A DNA stretch of 64,000 bases, from assembly GCA_016169945.1 (NCBI GenBank), contig JADLSH010000147.1:248001-312000 (forward strand), read 5' to 3'. The position numbers and the translations under genes were made by a program. A model generated the notes under the pieces. It had not been told where the DNA came from, searched no databases, and worked only from the letters and a program-made list of their open reading frames with translations. Below, one piece after another: positions 63,370-64,000 of this stretch (within the stretch, counting starts at the first letter, position 1; each line of letters opens with the position of its first letter). This DNA is from Trachythela sp. YZ-2020. Lineage: Eukaryota; Cnidaria; Anthozoa; Malacalcyonacea; Clavulariidae.

Positions 63370-63848
63370 TTAGAAACAACAGGAGGAAGCGACAACAACA
63401 CGCAAGTACTAGCTCTCACCAGACTCGAGAAGAAACCTGGACGCACGAAGTATTCTGCCTGGCTAGCTCATCGCAACAGGTTGCACCGAACCGGGAGGTA
63501 AAAGAGGTTCTTCAGCGAGCTGGTTTGGGGCGAATGAAGGTTATTTTTAATGCGAAGGGGTATCCCAAATAATTTAAAGAAACCTTAGAACAGGCGTTTC
63601 CGAAACTTATGTGTGGCGGGGGCTTCAAATTACTACGACGTGGTATGTCCGGCGGAAACCAACTTGCTTTGATCCAGCCGCCACCAATAGGATATTCGGT
63701 TCAGTTTTTAAGGACCTCCTATGGAATTGGTCAAGCCATACCTTATGTGCGGCCAATTCAATCTGATCTGGACACTCAAGCAATTAAAACCGAAATGCAT
63801 AATGAGGTAAAATATTCTATTATCCCCCAGCAATGCATTTATCAATGA
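63370..63848 (+). pseudogene. Exon of an unnamed multicopy cnidarian family
   Basis: The plus frame reads EVFCLASSSQQVAPNREVKE, VLQRAGLGRMKVIFNAKGYP, a stop at 63569-63571, then FKETLEQAFPKLMCGGGFKL, LLRRGMSGGNQLALIQPPPI and GYSVQFLRTSYGIGQAIPYV, followed by RPIQSDLDT. I recall the FPKL...GGGFELLR...YSVPFLR...GQA-x-x-YVRP pattern from numerous uncharacterised coral and anemone proteins. Function unknown. One in-frame stop suggests a dead copy. Confidence 0.5.
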
Positions 63849-64000
63849 AAACTCTGTGGGGGGAAAGGCTGGGGATTTGATCATGCCCCTCCTGGGCATG
63901 CCTTCTTTTGAACATGCAAGTTGACTAAACTACGTTTTCTAATTTGCATAATTCGATATAGTCGATATCATCGATATTTTTTTTTCGATATCGATATATC

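Overview
This window is eukaryotic: genes are sparse, coding pieces are split by GT-AG-type splice signals, there are no operons, and nearly every recognisable protein fragment belongs to a mobile element. The best organism guess is a cnidarian, probably an anthozoan (sea anemone or coral). This is inference. It rests on an intronless rhodopsin-class receptor of the cnidarian type, Penelope-like elements and retrozymes with hammerhead ribozymes, a Crypton, and several multicopy gene families I associate with coral and anemone genomes.

Layout. 1-2145: 3' half of a LINE (plus), followed by about 835 bp of (CAGA)n. 3.18-7.32 kb: three degenerate LINE pieces in alternating orientation. 9.05-9.20 kb: hAT-like MITE. 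10.2-12.9 kb: a GIY-YIG retroelement tail, a gypsy-type gag-protease relic and a LINE relic. 13.22-15.43 kb: a 2.2 kb element with TCGCC-rich inverted ends and a near-perfect 8 bp duplication. 17.16-22.02 kb: a decayed Helitron with a 2A-like motif, an OTU protease, a DUF6570-like domain, Rep (HUH and Y2) and the start of the helicase, followed by a separate Ulp1-like exon. 22.86-25.95 kb: nine tandem copies of a tRNA-derived SINE and one inverted copy. 25.7-27.3 kb: a cluster of TTAA-flanked MITEs. 28.75-29.72 kb: the one intact host-like gene, a GPCR (minus).

30.32-37.05 kb is a complete 6.7 kb hAT element with matching 16 bp terminal repeats and a perfect 8 bp target duplication. It carries a second, different OTU-like domain ahead of a broken transposase. 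The transposase is interrupted by a MITE plus a captured Kelch fragment between 29 bp direct repeats. Near its 3' end lie three ~200 bp tandem repeats and a full hammerhead ribozyme. 37.6-38.2 kb holds a relic of a Cys-rich family resembling the P2RX7 tail. 39.0-50.0 kb looks like the exploded exons of one THAP-type (Kolobok-like) transposase gene on the minus strand. Inside it sits a LINE, itself split by a hAT MITE and by a non-autonomous Helitron-like repeat. 50.28-50.60 kb: a retrozyme of 286 nt with an intact type I hammerhead. 50.69-51.39 kb: a near-perfect palindrome made of two head-to-head Penelope-like 3' ends, each with a hammerhead-like fold. 51.84-53.07 kb: second copy of the Helitron-like repeat. 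53.08-57.24 kb: inverted copies of a promoter-plus-exon segment around an unknown gene. 58.5-59.6 kb: a Crypton tyrosine recombinase relic ending in a truncated retrozyme. 60.07-61.5 kb: another LINE (minus). 63.37-63.85 kb: exon of an unnamed multicopy family.

The most notable content is the self-cleaving RNA set (one retrozyme, one truncated retrozyme, two Penelope-type hammerheads, one type III hammerhead inside a DNA transposon) and the repeated acquisition of cysteine-protease domains (two OTU-type, one Ulp1-type) by or next to transposons. All calls come from reading the sequence; no database search was run.
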